Source: Mesorhizobium sp. 1M-11
Lineage (GTDB): Bacteria; Pseudomonadota; Alphaproteobacteria; Rhizobiales; Rhizobiaceae
Direction: 5' to 3'
DNA length: 64,000 nucleotides
Assembly: GCF_001303895.1 (NCBI RefSeq)
Contig: NZ_LJSD01000011.1
Location: 186,001 to 250,000 of the forward strand
Part shown: positions 46,324-55,149 of the stretch, piece by piece
Numbering within the stretch: the first letter of the stretch is position 1
Layout: each line of letters starts with the position of its first letter
Notes under the pieces: model-generated
The model's database searches: none
Told to the model about the DNA's origin: nothing
Seen by the model: only the letters and a program-made list of their open reading frames with translations
Position numbers and translations under genes: made by a program

Positions 46324-46653
46324 TTCGGAAGGAGGCGCATCGCCTTTGATGCGCCGCACGATGGCTTCGAATACGAGGTCGCTGATCCACATGGCAATGG
46401 TGCCGATCAGAAACGCCATGGCGTAGACCGCCGACGCGTCGGTCGGCATGGGCGGCCAGCCATAATAACGCACGATGTGAACCGCCCAAGGCGTCAGGTA
46501 GCCTGCGGCAAGCGTGCCGCAGACAGGAGAAAGGAAGACCTCGCGCACTTTGAACCTCTTCCGTGAGAGGGATCGGAGTAGCCCGCCCGCCGCGCCGGCA
46601 CCCAGGATCGCTGGATCGAGGCCGATGGTGGTGAGGAAGTCGTGGAAGCTCAT
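46315..46653 (-). CDS. Small phage membrane protein, holin-like
   Basis: A 112-residue protein with hydrophobic segments (GLDPAILGAGAAGGLL, VFLSPVCGTLAAGYLTPWAV, AVYAMAFLIGTIAMWISDLVF) and a basic end (RRIKGD). Three membrane passes beside the lysis genes suggest a holin or antiholin. ATG 46653 is preceded by GAGG. The longer open frame upstream covers the next small gene and is not real. Confidence 0.65.
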   Translation of the reverse strand: MSFHDFLTTIGLDPAILGAGAAGGLLRSLSRKRFKVREVFLSPVCGTLAAGYLTPWAVHIVRYYGWPPMPTDASAVYAMAFLIGTIAMWISDLVFEAIVRRIKGDAPPSELP

Positions 46654-46700
46654 ATCGGCCTCGATGTGCGAGTGAAGGCAGTGCAGGCAGGGATGTGGCG

Positions 46701-46871
46701 TCAGCTCTGTTTGTTCGCGGGAAAAGCGAACGTCGCGGCCGCCGAAAGCAGGACGACGATGGCGCCCTGGATTTCCGGTGTCGCCCACTCGGCCGGCAAC
46801 AGTCCGCGCGCCACAAGCAGGCCCGCTGTGCCGCCGACTATCGAGCCGATAAGCTTGCTGTAATTACCCAT
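46701..46871 (-). CDS. 56-residue phage membrane protein, second holin candidate
   Basis: A short ORF (MGNYSKLIGSIVGGTAGLLV... ending FAFPANKQS) preceded by GAAGGAAC. It has two hydrophobic stretches, about residues 6-25 and 37-50, with a central AEWATPE turn. A small two-helix protein in a lysis cassette fits a class II holin. The 171-base length makes it easy to miss. Confidence 0.65.
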   Translation of the reverse strand: MGNYSKLIGSIVGGTAGLLVARGLLPAEWATPEIQGAIVVLLSAAATFAFPANKQS

Positions 46872-46924
46872 ATCGGTGTTCCTTCATCTTTACATTGAGT
46901 GAGAGGGGATCGAGGAACGACGCG

Positions 46925-47227
46925 CTATTCGCGTGCGTAGCTCGATATCGTCAGGTAGGCGGTGAAGGCGGCGGTCAGCACGCCGGCCGTGGTCTGGCTG
47001 GATGGGTCCTTGCAAAGCGGCACCAGTGAATTCCAGGCACCGTCGACCCGTTGCTGGTTGCGTTCCGAAACCTTTCCGAAGGCGACGGCCACCAGATAGA
47101 GGCCGTGCGCATCGGCCGAGGCCTTGCAGATTTGCGGAAGGTTCCTGCGGATCGACTGGTCGATCTCGACAGTCGTGCAGCCGGCGAGCGCAAGCATCGC
47201 CGCTGCCATGCATAGCAGCAGTCGCAT
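46925..47227 (-). CDS. Phage lipoprotein
   Basis: A 100-residue protein with a signal peptide and lipobox (MRLLLCMAAAMLALAGC), so Cys17 should be lipidated. The mature part has a helical region with two cysteines and ends in a hydrophobic segment (TTAGVLTAAFTAYLTISSY). Its place next to holin candidates suggests a spanin-like role, but it is not proline-rich like Rz1, so the function is open. Confidence 0.65.
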   Translation of the reverse strand: MRLLLCMAAAMLALAGCTTVEIDQSIRRNLPQICKASADAHGLYLVAVAFGKVSERNQQRVDGAWNSLVPLCKDPSSQTTAGVLTAAFTAYLTISSYARE

Positions 47228-47288
47228 TTGTCATTTTTCCTTGTGTGTGAGGGATGCCCGGCTCACCCGGCCGGGCTCGGGTGGATCG

Positions 47289-47549
47289 TCAGGAAGCCTT
47301 GGCGGCCCTGTCGAAGGTCAGTTCGTAGACCTCACCGATCTCGAACTGTTCGACGGCCGCAGGGTTGGTGATTGTGATCGACAGATCGCCGGAAGGCGTC
47401 CATTTCGACCAATCGCCGTTGCCCTCCGGCAGGCCTTTCAGATAGCTGCCGAAGGCGGCGCCCATCTTCACCTCCACATTGACCGACGTGGCATCGGCGG
47501 TAGTGCGGTGGTTGATTTCCTTGACATAGAACATTGCTCGGACCGTCAT
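47289..47549 (-). CDS. Phage protein of unknown function (86 residues)
   Basis: A small soluble protein (VRAMFYVKEINHRTTADATSVNVEVKMGAAFG...DLSITITNPAAVEQFEIGEVYELTFDRA) that looks like a compact beta-fold. I do not recognise a named domain. It is located between the lipoprotein and the endolysin in the same direction. Coding is supported by the operon layout and sequence composition. Confidence 0.6.
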   Translation of the reverse strand: MTVRAMFYVKEINHRTTADATSVNVEVKMGAAFGSYLKGLPEGNGDWSKWTPSGDLSITITNPAAVEQFEIGEVYELTFDRAAKAS

Positions 47550-47600
47550 CGGTCTTCTCCTTTTATGAATTACCGGCGAACCCGGCCGGCGCGGGATCGG

Positions 47601-48275
47601 TCAGGCCTCGTTTTGCGAGACCGTGGCGTCGAGCGTCGAAAACGGCAGCTCGATCGATGGCATCGGGAAGGCCTTCGGCCAGCGCAACGGACCGGCAAGG
47701 CGGCTCTTGGCGATGCGCGTGATGGTCACGGCGTTGGACTGGTTGCCGCCGAGGACGTGGAATGTCTCACGGTCATGCCCGACTACCATGGCGATGTGCC
47801 CGCCCCCGGGCCGGGAGAACGGCGCGACGGCGCCGGCCGCGACGATCTTCAGCGGCACGCCGAAGTTACGCCAGTTCAAGGCGTAGTATGGGTTGGACGG
47901 TAACACCTCGTCCGGCAGCGTCAGGGCGATGCAGGTTTCCATGAAGTCGCCGCACCATGGCAATTGCGCCGGGTCGCCAAGCGTGTTGCCGTCGCTTTTC
48001 AGCCAGTCGCGCAGCGTCTTGTTGTTCAGTTTCTCGTGCAGTCCAATCTTGGCCCGTGCCAGTTCCAGCCATGGGGCAACGGCATCGCCTTCAGGCTTGC
48101 GCGGGAACAGCGCGGCCGTTGTCACCGGTCCGACGATACCGTCGGCATCCAAGTTTCGGGCGCGCTGAAACTGCTTGACGGCCGCGGCCGTCTGGCGGCC
48201 CGGAATGCCATCCAGATCGCCGGGCTGATAGCCAAGTTCTTTCAGCCGCCGCTGAATATCCAGCGTCGTCGTCAT
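47601..48275 (-). CDS. Phage endolysin: peptidoglycan-binding domain plus NlpC/P60-like peptidase
   Basis: About 224 residues. The N-terminal PG_binding_1 module is IQRRLKELGYQPGDLDGIPGRQTAAAVKQFQ. A TIGR02594-like cysteine peptidase follows, with Cys in LPWCGDFMETC and His in GGGHIAMVVG. It would cut peptide bonds in peptidoglycan at the end of infection. I prefer ATG 48275, eight bases after AAGGA, over ATG 48281. There is no signal peptide, so it needs a holin, which is consistent with its neighbours. Confidence 0.85.
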   Translation of the reverse strand: MTTTLDIQRRLKELGYQPGDLDGIPGRQTAAAVKQFQRARNLDADGIVGPVTTAALFPRKPEGDAVAPWLELARAKIGLHEKLNNKTLRDWLKSDGNTLGDPAQLPWCGDFMETCIALTLPDEVLPSNPYYALNWRNFGVPLKIVAAGAVAPFSRPGGGHIAMVVGHDRETFHVLGGNQSNAVTITRIAKSRLAGPLRWPKAFPMPSIELPFSTLDATVSQNEA

Positions 48276-48310
48276 GTTCATGATCCTTGATTGTTGGGAT
48301 TTGTGCCGGG

Positions 48311-48877
48311 TTACGGCCAGTTCGCCGCGTCTATCGCCGCCTGCGTGGTTATGGTGCCAGCCTCGATGGCGGAAGCCACTTCTGCCTCGGCAGCAAAGCA
48401 AGCCTGGACGTGGGTGCCAACGGCTGTGGCGATCGTGGCCAGAGTGGCGGCGTTCATGACAACCCAACCCGAAGCGGCCTTGTAGCTGATCGACATTTCG
48501 GGATTGGCCTGCGAGTAGGCGTAGGCACCAGTGATCATGGACTGGCTCTCACGGCTCGTATCGAGGCGCGCGCCGCCGACCGTGATGCCGCCAGTCTCGA
48601 TCCGCCAGCGTTTTTCCGCTGCGTAGGCAGAGAGCTGCGCCTTGAGCGGCAGAGGCCACAGAGTGAGACCGAGGGACGCCAGCACAGCCGCGAGCGCCGC
48701 TTCTGTCTGCTCCCCCTCATCGTCGGCGGGCCAGCATGTCGGATGCCCTTCGTTGTCGAGCCAAGCGGCGTAAGCCACATCGGTTTCGACGTCGGCGACG
48801 AGCGACTGTCGCGCCGAACTGTACAGGCGGCCGTCGTCGGAGAGCCAGTACCAATCGCGGATATCGAAGTCACGCAT
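48311..48877 (-). CDS. Tail-fibre-associated protein (DUF4376-like)
   Basis: A 188-residue protein. The C-terminal part KRWRIETGGITVGGARLDTSRESQSMITGAYAYSQ matches the DUF4376 domain found at the end of phage tail-fibre operons, often in fibre-assembly proteins. The N-terminal part (MRDFDIRDWYWLSDDGRLYSS) is typical of these small fibre partners. It overlaps the fibre gene by eight bases. Confidence 0.75.
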   Translation of the reverse strand: MRDFDIRDWYWLSDDGRLYSSARQSLVADVETDVAYAAWLDNEGHPTCWPADDEGEQTEAALAAVLASLGLTLWPLPLKAQLSAYAAEKRWRIETGGITVGGARLDTSRESQSMITGAYAYSQANPEMSISYKAASGWVVMNAATLATIATAVGTHVQACFAAEAEVASAIEAGTITTQAAIDAANWP

Positions 48878-50222
48878 ATTGACCTCCCGTCTCGATAAGG
48901 CCGGCCGAATTGCCAGGAATGAAGTTCGGGCCGCTGTTGTTGGTGTTGATCACGCCATTCAGCGAAGCATGGTATCTTCGGCCCAAACCGCCGCCGCCGG
49001 CCTGGAAGGTAAGGGCTGCGATTTCGATGACGCCACCGGTACGGGCGACCGCAGTCGCGTCGGCGAACGATGGATTGTTTGAAGTGATCAGCATCTGTGC
49101 CCCCGTCGAAGCCGCGATGGTTCCGCCAGTCGCCGCATAGAGGGCTGCATAGGCATCACTTCTGACTTCGGCCGCGAGACCCGATTGCAGGACGATACCG
49201 CCGCTGTCGGTCGCAAACATATGCGACCATGTCGCTTGCGCCGAACCGTTGAAGATGACGCCGTCGATTGTCGCGACCCCCGCTTTGCCAACCTGCAGGT
49301 TGTGCTGAACGGCGCCAACCCCATAGGTCAAGGAGAGACCAATCAACGAAACAGTCGAGGCAACGATCGTCACGCCGCGTGTGCCAGTAAGCACGTAACC
49401 GCTGCGGTTCGCCTTGTCTCCCGTGATCTCGATAGCACCCGCAACGCTGTTGATGGAGACGGTATCATAGGTCCCAGGAGTGCCGAGCTTGAGGATCGCC
49501 TTGCGGCCGGCAAATGCATAACGGTTCTGGATACGATCGACTGCTGCGGCGAGCGTCTTGAAGGCGTGAGCCGCATCGTTTGCGCTACCGTCATTCAGAT
49601 CGTTGCCATCAGGTCGGACATAGAGCGTCAGAGTGGCGGTGTCCGGACGCAGGATATAGCTGGCCAGATCCTGAGCCCGCACGACGCCTGTTCCCACGGC
49701 ATCCTTCACGTCCTGCGTCGTCGCCGTCTTGACCAGTCCTGCGCGCGTATCGGTCGCGAAAAACTCGATGTAGATACCGGCAGCCCGGACGAACAGGCGG
49801 CTATCCGGCAAACAGACACCATGGCCGTCCTTTGTCTGGATGAGTGCCCAGGATGAGCCTGTCCAGATCGCCAGTTTTTGCGAATTGCCAGCCCAAGCGC
49901 CGGCAGCACCGGCAGGCACGATATAAGCATCGCCCATGACCGGCGCCCCTGGCGGCACGATTGTGGTGACGGACAGAACCGGCATCCATGCGAGACGCCC
50001 GGCGAAGCCTGGCAGCAGCATCAGGTTCAGAGCTTGCCAGAGCTGCGTCAAATCGTTGTCGCTAGGCACCAATCCAGCCTGAGTGAGAACGTACAGGAGT
50101 TCACGCTGCGGCTGTTCGACGGCTTTCGCCGGCACTTTGGAGCCAGCAACGGCACCCGGAACATTCTTGTCGACATACCCGGCATTCGGGTCCGGCGATC
50201 CAAACGGCGCCTGATATTTCAT
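48870..50222 (-). CDS. Tail fibre protein
   Basis: A 450-residue protein. The N-terminus (MKYQAPFGSPDPNAGYVDKNVPGAVAGSKVPAKAVEQPQRELLYVLTQAG) is the standard base-attachment region of many tail fibres. A DUF2793-like segment (SVTTIVPPGAPVMGDAYIVPAGAAGAWAGNS) and a beta-helix-like receptor-binding region follow, rich in Gly, Thr and Ala. ATG 50222 overlaps the upstream gene by four bases. It would determine host range. Confidence 0.82.
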   Translation of the reverse strand: MKYQAPFGSPDPNAGYVDKNVPGAVAGSKVPAKAVEQPQRELLYVLTQAGLVPSDNDLTQLWQALNLMLLPGFAGRLAWMPVLSVTTIVPPGAPVMGDAYIVPAGAAGAWAGNSQKLAIWTGSSWALIQTKDGHGVCLPDSRLFVRAAGIYIEFFATDTRAGLVKTATTQDVKDAVGTGVVRAQDLASYILRPDTATLTLYVRPDGNDLNDGSANDAAHAFKTLAAAVDRIQNRYAFAGRKAILKLGTPGTYDTVSINSVAGAIEITGDKANRSGYVLTGTRGVTIVASTVSLIGLSLTYGVGAVQHNLQVGKAGVATIDGVIFNGSAQATWSHMFATDSGGIVLQSGLAAEVRSDAYAALYAATGGTIAASTGAQMLITSNNPSFADATAVARTGGVIEIAALTFQAGGGGLGRRYHASLNGVINTNNSGPNFIPGNSAGLIETGGQYA

Positions 50223-50935
50223 GGGTTGGGCTCCACTATTTCGAGAACGGGAATGGTCCAGGCAGGCGATAGCCGCATGAGGATGCAGAGCAGCCTTTCG
50301 GCATCGCCAAAGGAGAAGAGGGGATCGGCGCCGCATTCACCCTCGCCGGTCCTGAAGTAGAAGACGGCGACTTCGCTCACGCGGACGATCCAGTAGATTT
50401 CCTGAGACCATGCACCGGTCGCATGCTCGCCGCCGCATTCGGAAAAGCCGCATTCGAAGACGGCAGGCTCCTCGATCTCGACGACAAAACCATAGTCGAG
50501 CGCGAGGCGGACGAAGTCTCCCGGCGTGATCAACGGAGCGGCATTGACCTTGGCCACGACGGCGGCAATGCGTTCGGCACGGGTCTGTTCGGCCTGGACG
50601 CAACTGTCCGGCAAACCATATTCGGTTTCCCAATCTTCAAGCGTCTGGTCGAAGGTGGCGGGGCTCGCTTCCAGCGCAAGCAAGAATGCTCGCCGATAGA
50701 GCGTCACAAACGGAGACAGCAGCACCTGAGTCAGCTTCGCCCAGTTCGACGACGTATCGACAGCGAGACCGTCCGGCGAACCGAAGACCGCACCACGCGG
50801 CCAGAAGTTCAAAGCTGCCGGCAGAAGCTGTTCGACATCCGGATCGGCCAGGACATCGAACGGCGTCGCGACAGGCTGGCGTACTTGATCGGGCGAAGGA
50901 TCGCGCGTGACCGTGTTGAGACCGGCATCACGCAT
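50219..50935 (-). CDS. Phage tail/baseplate protein, YmfQ/DUF2313 family (Mu gp48-like)
   Basis: A 238-residue protein with the DUF2313 layout: YRRAFLLALEASPATFDQTLEDWETEYGLP, then ITPGDFVRLALDYGFVVEIEE and CGFSECGG. In Mu-like phages this gene follows baseplate J. The ATG at 50935 overlaps the end of the J gene by eight bases (ATGCGTGA); the upstream in-frame Met at 50968 is less likely. Confidence 0.85.
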   Translation of the reverse strand: MRDAGLNTVTRDPSPDQVRQPVATPFDVLADPDVEQLLPAALNFWPRGAVFGSPDGLAVDTSSNWAKLTQVLLSPFVTLYRRAFLLALEASPATFDQTLEDWETEYGLPDSCVQAEQTRAERIAAVVAKVNAAPLITPGDFVRLALDYGFVVEIEEPAVFECGFSECGGEHATGAWSQEIYWIVRVSEVAVFYFRTGEGECGADPLFSFGDAERLLCILMRLSPAWTIPVLEIVEPNP

Positions 50936-52009
50936 AGGTAACGACCCCAAGGACCGGGAACTGTCCACCGGTCAGCGTTATGTCGCTCGCCGGTGTCAAC
51001 AAAATGTGCCGGTCTTCACCGGAAGCGGCCGAGATCGCTTCCGAAATCCAGCTTCTGGAGACGGTAAAGGTGTTCCCCGCAATTCCAGGGCGGCATCGGC
51101 TGACAAGCATTGCCCGGATCGAGGTCTCGACGGCAGCCCGAATTTCCGCCGTGTCCTGGCTAAGGCCGGAAATCGAGACGTTGATCGGCAGCGAAACCGG
51201 GGCGGATGCTCACTGGCGTCGACCCGGATCAGGCGCCGCGCGTCGATCGCCGCCTGCACGGCGGCAACATCGCCCGCTAACGGAATGGAATTGGCGCGGC
51301 CCGCGAAGAGAAACAGCACCGTTACAGCTCCGGGCGAAGCCGGCACACGGAAGGCCCACGCCTTGACGACGCCGGCAACCGACAGGGCGATCTCTTCGTA
51401 ATCGCTCAAGGCACCGGCACGCGGCGGATTGCGCTTGCGTTGCAATGCGCGTGAGCGCAGCGCTTCCAGCGTCTCGGCATCTGCGCCGCCGCCCAGCCCG
51501 CCTGTGGCCACGGTGAATTCCTGCGAAAGCGTCGGCTCAAGCGAAGGATCGGCCAGCATCAACACGGCGCCGACGTCGCGGTTTGTCGAGGCGCCGGTCT
51601 GTTCACACAGGACAGGAAAAGCGAGCGCGCCAGCATCGTCTGCGGTGACAGCGGCCGTGGTGACAAAGGTCTGGCCGCCGCTCGAAAAGCGAATGCCCGC
51701 AGGATAGACCTGGTTGGCAGCCCCCGTTCCCGTTACGACGCCAGAGGCGGCCGATGCGGGCTTGGTCCAGATGCCGATATCGGCGGCCAGCAGCGAAACC
51801 CACTCGGCGTTGTCGGCAGACCACAGGAACATGTTGCGGTGGAGCCAGCCGAAGCGCAGCTCATATTCACGTGCCAGCAGGGAGATCGCCTTGGCGATGA
51901 CATAGGTGATGTTGATGCGCAGGCTGGCATCGGTGCCCGGCATATACTGCCTGAAGGCACCGCGCACGGTGCGCGATATCTCGTCGAGCGAGCGAAGCGG
52001 AAAGGCCAT
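50928..52009 (-). pseudogene. Baseplate J-like protein (Mu gp47), with a one-base frameshift
   Basis: From ATG 52009 the frame encodes a baseplate J protein (LRINITYVIAKAISLLAREYELRFGWLHRN, YPAGIRFSSGGQTF, QRKRNPPRAGALSDYEEIALSVAGVVKAWAF). It then leaves the family pattern at about 51206-51210 and ends at 50996. The missing C-terminus (APVSLPINVSISGLSQDTAE... to FPVLGVVTYA) is intact in the next frame and ends at 50928, where it overlaps the next gene normally. One base appears to be missing near GAGCATCCGCC. This is either a sequencing error or a real mutation that would kill virion assembly. Confidence 0.85.
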
Positions 52010-52013
52010 TCTG

Positions 52014-52550
52014 TCACCTGATCGAAGGCGTTAAGGGATCGCGCGCCAGGGTTCCCCAGAGCAGCGCGAAGCGTTGCGAGAAACGCTGCTCGCCGGCATT
52101 GCCGTAGCCGCGCACATCGAGATCGAGCCGATTCTGGGTCCGATTCGCGAAAGCCGTCACATCGAAACGGGCGAATGCACCATCGTCGATCAAAGGTTGC
52201 AGCGCTGCACGGGCATAGTCCTGCGCCTCAAGCTCAAGATCCTCTGTCAGTGCGCGACGACGCAGTAGCCAGAGGCGAGACCCAAGCGGCACTTCACCCG
52301 GTTCAAGATCGAAACTATCGCCGGGCCAACCACGATTGGCATCTCCGTCGCGCAGCTCGGACACCTCGACGCGGCAATCCGTCATCAGGCAGATCAGGAC
52401 GGCCGTCGCCAACGATTGACCTGCACGCAACCCGGCTGGATTGACAGGATCGTCAGTCACGGAGATTTCCAGATCGCCTATTATGCCGTTCCACACGACA
52501 TCGGGATCGAGCATCGGCGTTGCCGGCCCGTCGAGCGCAATGATACGCAT
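52014..52550 (-). CDS. Phage GP46-family baseplate protein
   Basis: A 178-residue protein with the Mu gp46 family pattern: DVVWNGIIGDLEISVTDDPVN, ATAVLICLMTDCRVEVSELRDGDANRGWPGD and SRLWLLRRRALTEDLELEAQDYARAALQPLIDDG. It is a baseplate wedge component. It sits directly upstream of baseplate J, as in Mu. Confidence 0.88.
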   Translation of the reverse strand: MRIIALDGPATPMLDPDVVWNGIIGDLEISVTDDPVNPAGLRAGQSLATAVLICLMTDCRVEVSELRDGDANRGWPGDSFDLEPGEVPLGSRLWLLRRRALTEDLELEAQDYARAALQPLIDDGAFARFDVTAFANRTQNRLDLDVRGYGNAGEQRFSQRFALLWGTLARDPLTPSIR

Positions 52551-52559
52551 GTCTGTCTT

Positions 52560-53039
52560 TCAGGTTGTCAGGACGCCGTTGGCGAAATTGCTGGTGTCGA
52601 CATCGCCATCGCTGTCGATCGTGCCCTGCGCCGATACTGGCCTGTCAGCATTGGGACCCCCAAGCTTGACCTGGCCTTCGAGGATGATCGTCGGCGCGAT
52701 CATGTGGATGACGGTCGCATGCACGATGCGCAGATCGGCCTGCACCACCGACACGATGTTGCCGGTGTGATCGTAGATCGCCGTGCCGCCCATGGCGATA
52801 TCCGGGCGAAGCGACGGATTTTCACCGCCGAAGACATAGGCGGAGTCGCGATTGCCGCGTGCCGACATGGCAACGCCGATCCCGCCCTTGACGGGATGCG
52901 AGGCAAAACCATGCGGCTCGGGGCGGTGAACCCGTTCGAACCTGTCACCGGCAAAACCCTTGCCGCCGATGAACTGCTGTCCGTCCTTGTGCTCGACTTT
53001 CCCGTCAAGCTGGAAGCGCGTGAGGTGGCTATCGAACAT
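52560..53039 (-). CDS. Phage baseplate assembly protein V (Mu gp45 family)
   Basis: About 159 residues from ATG 53039. It has an OB-fold-like N-terminus and a repeated beta-strand C-terminus (ADLRIVHATVIHMIAPTIILEGQVKLGG) typical of the spike/hub protein gpV. The open frame before 53039 lacks family-like sequence. It forms the central puncturing device together with the gp44 hub protein just upstream. Confidence 0.82.
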   Translation of the reverse strand: MFDSHLTRFQLDGKVEHKDGQQFIGGKGFAGDRFERVHRPEPHGFASHPVKGGIGVAMSARGNRDSAYVFGGENPSLRPDIAMGGTAIYDHTGNIVSVVQADLRIVHATVIHMIAPTIILEGQVKLGGPNADRPVSAQGTIDSDGDVDTSNFANGVLTT

Positions 53040-53043
53040 GACG

Positions 53044-54108
53044 CTACTCCCCCTCGTCGCGGTATGCCGGATCGGATGCCGAAGGCGCGCCCCACCCGCT
53101 CGCCGAACTGCCGCGCGGATTGTCGCCGCCAAGCGCGCGAGGATCCTTCAGGGACAGCGTCGCCCTGGTGCCTTCGTTTTCATCGGCGCCCTGCTCCAGG
53201 GCGACTTCGGCGATCACCATGTCCTGATTGATGCCAAGCCAACTGTCGTCGACCGCCACAAGAAAATTGCGTGTCCAGAGGCGCCCTGCTCCGTCGCGCC
53301 ATCCGGGTGTGACGATCGAGCAGGACGTGCCGTTGCCGGCACCGCGCTGCGCTTCCCATTTGGCGCGCTTCTTCAGGCGTGCCGATGTCGCTTCGCCCTC
53401 ATAGGTCAGGATACGCGGCCGGTTACGCTTGACCCCGGCATCGTTTGCAGATCCTTCCGACCGCAAGGCCGGTGCCGTGACGCCGGTCGAATTCTGGCCG
53501 CGCACCTTGACGGATGAAAACCGGCCGGCTCCCGTGATCTGCGCTTCGGCTTGCTTGATATTCTTCCCGCGAACGAGACCGCCAGCGTGACGCCCCTCCG
53601 GCTTGTCGGCAAGCTTCAGCTTTCCCTTTTCGGTGTCCTGTATCAGCACCCCTTGCGCGCGTGCATCGGTCTCCAGGGTCTGGAAAAGGCTTTCGCCGGG
53701 GACAACCTTGTGCCTAGCCTTGCGCTCGGTTTTGGGATTTCCTTCGACGCCGATGCCGAGCGTGTCGAATTCCCTGGCGATGTCGAGCAGATCGCAATCC
53801 TTCTTGTACCCGCTCGGATGATCGATCGAACACTCGACGGCATCGATCGTGCGCGACACGAACGTCACCTCATAGGACCGGTCCGCCTCGCCGTGGCTGC
53901 CGCGAACATCGCGCACGAAACCGGCGCCCCACAGGTCGCCGGAGACCGTTATCGTGGCGGGGTCGTCAGGCTGGCAAGGCACGCCATCGCCGGTATGGGC
54001 GACGGTGAAGGAGGCCTCGCGGACCGCCCCCTCGGCACTAGCTGACAGGCGGCAGGCCTTGTGCGACAATGGCTTGCCGGCAACGTTGAAAACGACTGTT
54101 TCGAACAT
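53044..54108 (-). CDS. Phage tail hub protein (Mu gp44 / gpD-like)
   Basis: About 354 residues. It has the hub-domain layout of Mu gp44/P2 gpD: DLLDIAREFDTLGIGVEGNP, VVPGESLFQTLETDARAQGVLIQDTEKGKLKLAD and a C-terminal EVALEQGADENEGTRATLSLKDPRALGG. A TTG at 54120 is possible, but the ATG at 54108, two bases after the previous stop, is simpler. It docks the spike protein to the tail tube. Confidence 0.83.
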   Translation of the reverse strand: MFETVVFNVAGKPLSHKACRLSASAEGAVREASFTVAHTGDGVPCQPDDPATITVSGDLWGAGFVRDVRGSHGEADRSYEVTFVSRTIDAVECSIDHPSGYKKDCDLLDIAREFDTLGIGVEGNPKTERKARHKVVPGESLFQTLETDARAQGVLIQDTEKGKLKLADKPEGRHAGGLVRGKNIKQAEAQITGAGRFSSVKVRGQNSTGVTAPALRSEGSANDAGVKRNRPRILTYEGEATSARLKKRAKWEAQRGAGNGTSCSIVTPGWRDGAGRLWTRNFLVAVDDSWLGINQDMVIAEVALEQGADENEGTRATLSLKDPRALGGDNPRGSSASGWGAPSASDPAYRDEGE

Positions 54109-54109
54109 G

Positions 54110-54691
54110 TCAGTATGCAAGCGCCTTCAGCGGCGACGGCATCAGCATCGGCGTGCCGGTTCCATTGCGCTCCATGATTTCCGCACCGCGCGACGCCTGC
54201 CCGTAGAGATCGAACGCGATCAGGGATGACGGCAGGGAAATGCCGGTTTCCACACGGACGATCGGCGCAGCATTCGCGGCCAACCGCGAAAGCTGGACTG
54301 TCGCCTCCCCGATAAGCCTCACCGCAAAATCGAGAACGATGTGACCAAGCGCGTCTCCGACCACTGGATAGGCAATCTCTGCCTGAGCAGCGAGACGCAC
54401 CCTCGCGGCGGCGGCATCGGGTTGCGCGGGATATGAAGCGCGCATGACGGCGAAGGCGTGAACGACAAGCCGGCCAAGCAAGTCGACCGGCGCGGCATCC
54501 TCGACATCGTCGAGGGCGATCAATGTCGCAGAAGGATCGGCAGCCTCGCCGACAAGGCGGCATAGTTCGAGGTAGGCGGTCGCGGCGGTGTCACCACCTG
54601 CCGCGATCACGGCCTGCCTTTGCTGCACCAGAATGCGATCGTCGGCGTCGGCGATGAGCCGGTCACACAAGTGGAAAAGCCATGAAATCAT
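54110..54691 (-). CDS. Phage protein, C-terminal part of a DNA-circularization protein system
   Basis: A 193-residue largely helical protein with no clear motif (AATAYLELCRLVGEAADPSATLIALDDVEDAAPVDLLGRLVVHAFAVMRASYP). Its position immediately after the DNA_circ_N-type gene, with an ATGA overlap, matches the C-terminal half of Mu gp43/gpN. In Mu both parts are one protein of about 490 residues; here they are separate coupled genes. Confidence 0.7.
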   Translation of the reverse strand: MISWLFHLCDRLIADADDRILVQQRQAVIAAGGDTAATAYLELCRLVGEAADPSATLIALDDVEDAAPVDLLGRLVVHAFAVMRASYPAQPDAAAARVRLAAQAEIAYPVVGDALGHIVLDFAVRLIGEATVQLSRLAANAAPIVRVETGISLPSSLIAFDLYGQASRGAEIMERNGTGTPMLMPSPLKALAY

Positions 54692-55149
54692 TTGAACAGG
54701 CTCCCGATTGCGCCGCTGACAAATACAATGCCGGCGTCAAAGATGTCGCGCAGCGCAGAGATGCCGCCAATCGAAGCCGATGCCCCGGCGCCGGCTTCCA
54801 CGAAAGAGAGGCGATAGGCGATGTATCCCGCGCGATCCTTGCGGCGTTCACGCTCGCACCCGATGCAGTGCATCATTCTGGCGGGGTCGATCGGCAGCAC
54901 GAGGAGTGCCGGCCCAGGCGCATCGCAGGCGCGTTCCAGCACATGTCCGATAGCGTCGGCGGCATCGGTCGCGACATAGGCGCTGACCGAAATGGCCGTC
55001 GCCATGCGGCCCATATCCTCGGTAAGAGGACGCTCGCCGCCCGAGATGTCGTGAACGACAACGCGGCGGCCGCGCATGGGGCCATCGTCTTCGACATGGA
55101 AAGGCACGCCCCGGAACGAGGCAGGCCGAAGCTTGAGCCAATTGCGCAT
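54688..55149 (-). CDS. DNA-circularization protein, N-terminal domain (Mu gp43-like)
   Basis: A 153-residue protein matching the DNA_circ_N domain: SFRGVPFHVEDDGPMRGRRVVVHDISGGERPLTEDMGR, ISVSAYVATDAADAIGHVLERACDAPGPALLVLPI, RRKDRAGYIAYRLSFVEAG. The stop TGA overlaps the next start as ATGA. It likely works in tail or DNA-end handling, as inferred from Mu. Confidence 0.8.
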   Translation of the reverse strand: MRNWLKLRPASFRGVPFHVEDDGPMRGRRVVVHDISGGERPLTEDMGRMATAISVSAYVATDAADAIGHVLERACDAPGPALLVLPIDPARMMHCIGCERERRKDRAGYIAYRLSFVEAGAGASASIGGISALRDIFDAGIVFVSGAIGSLFK

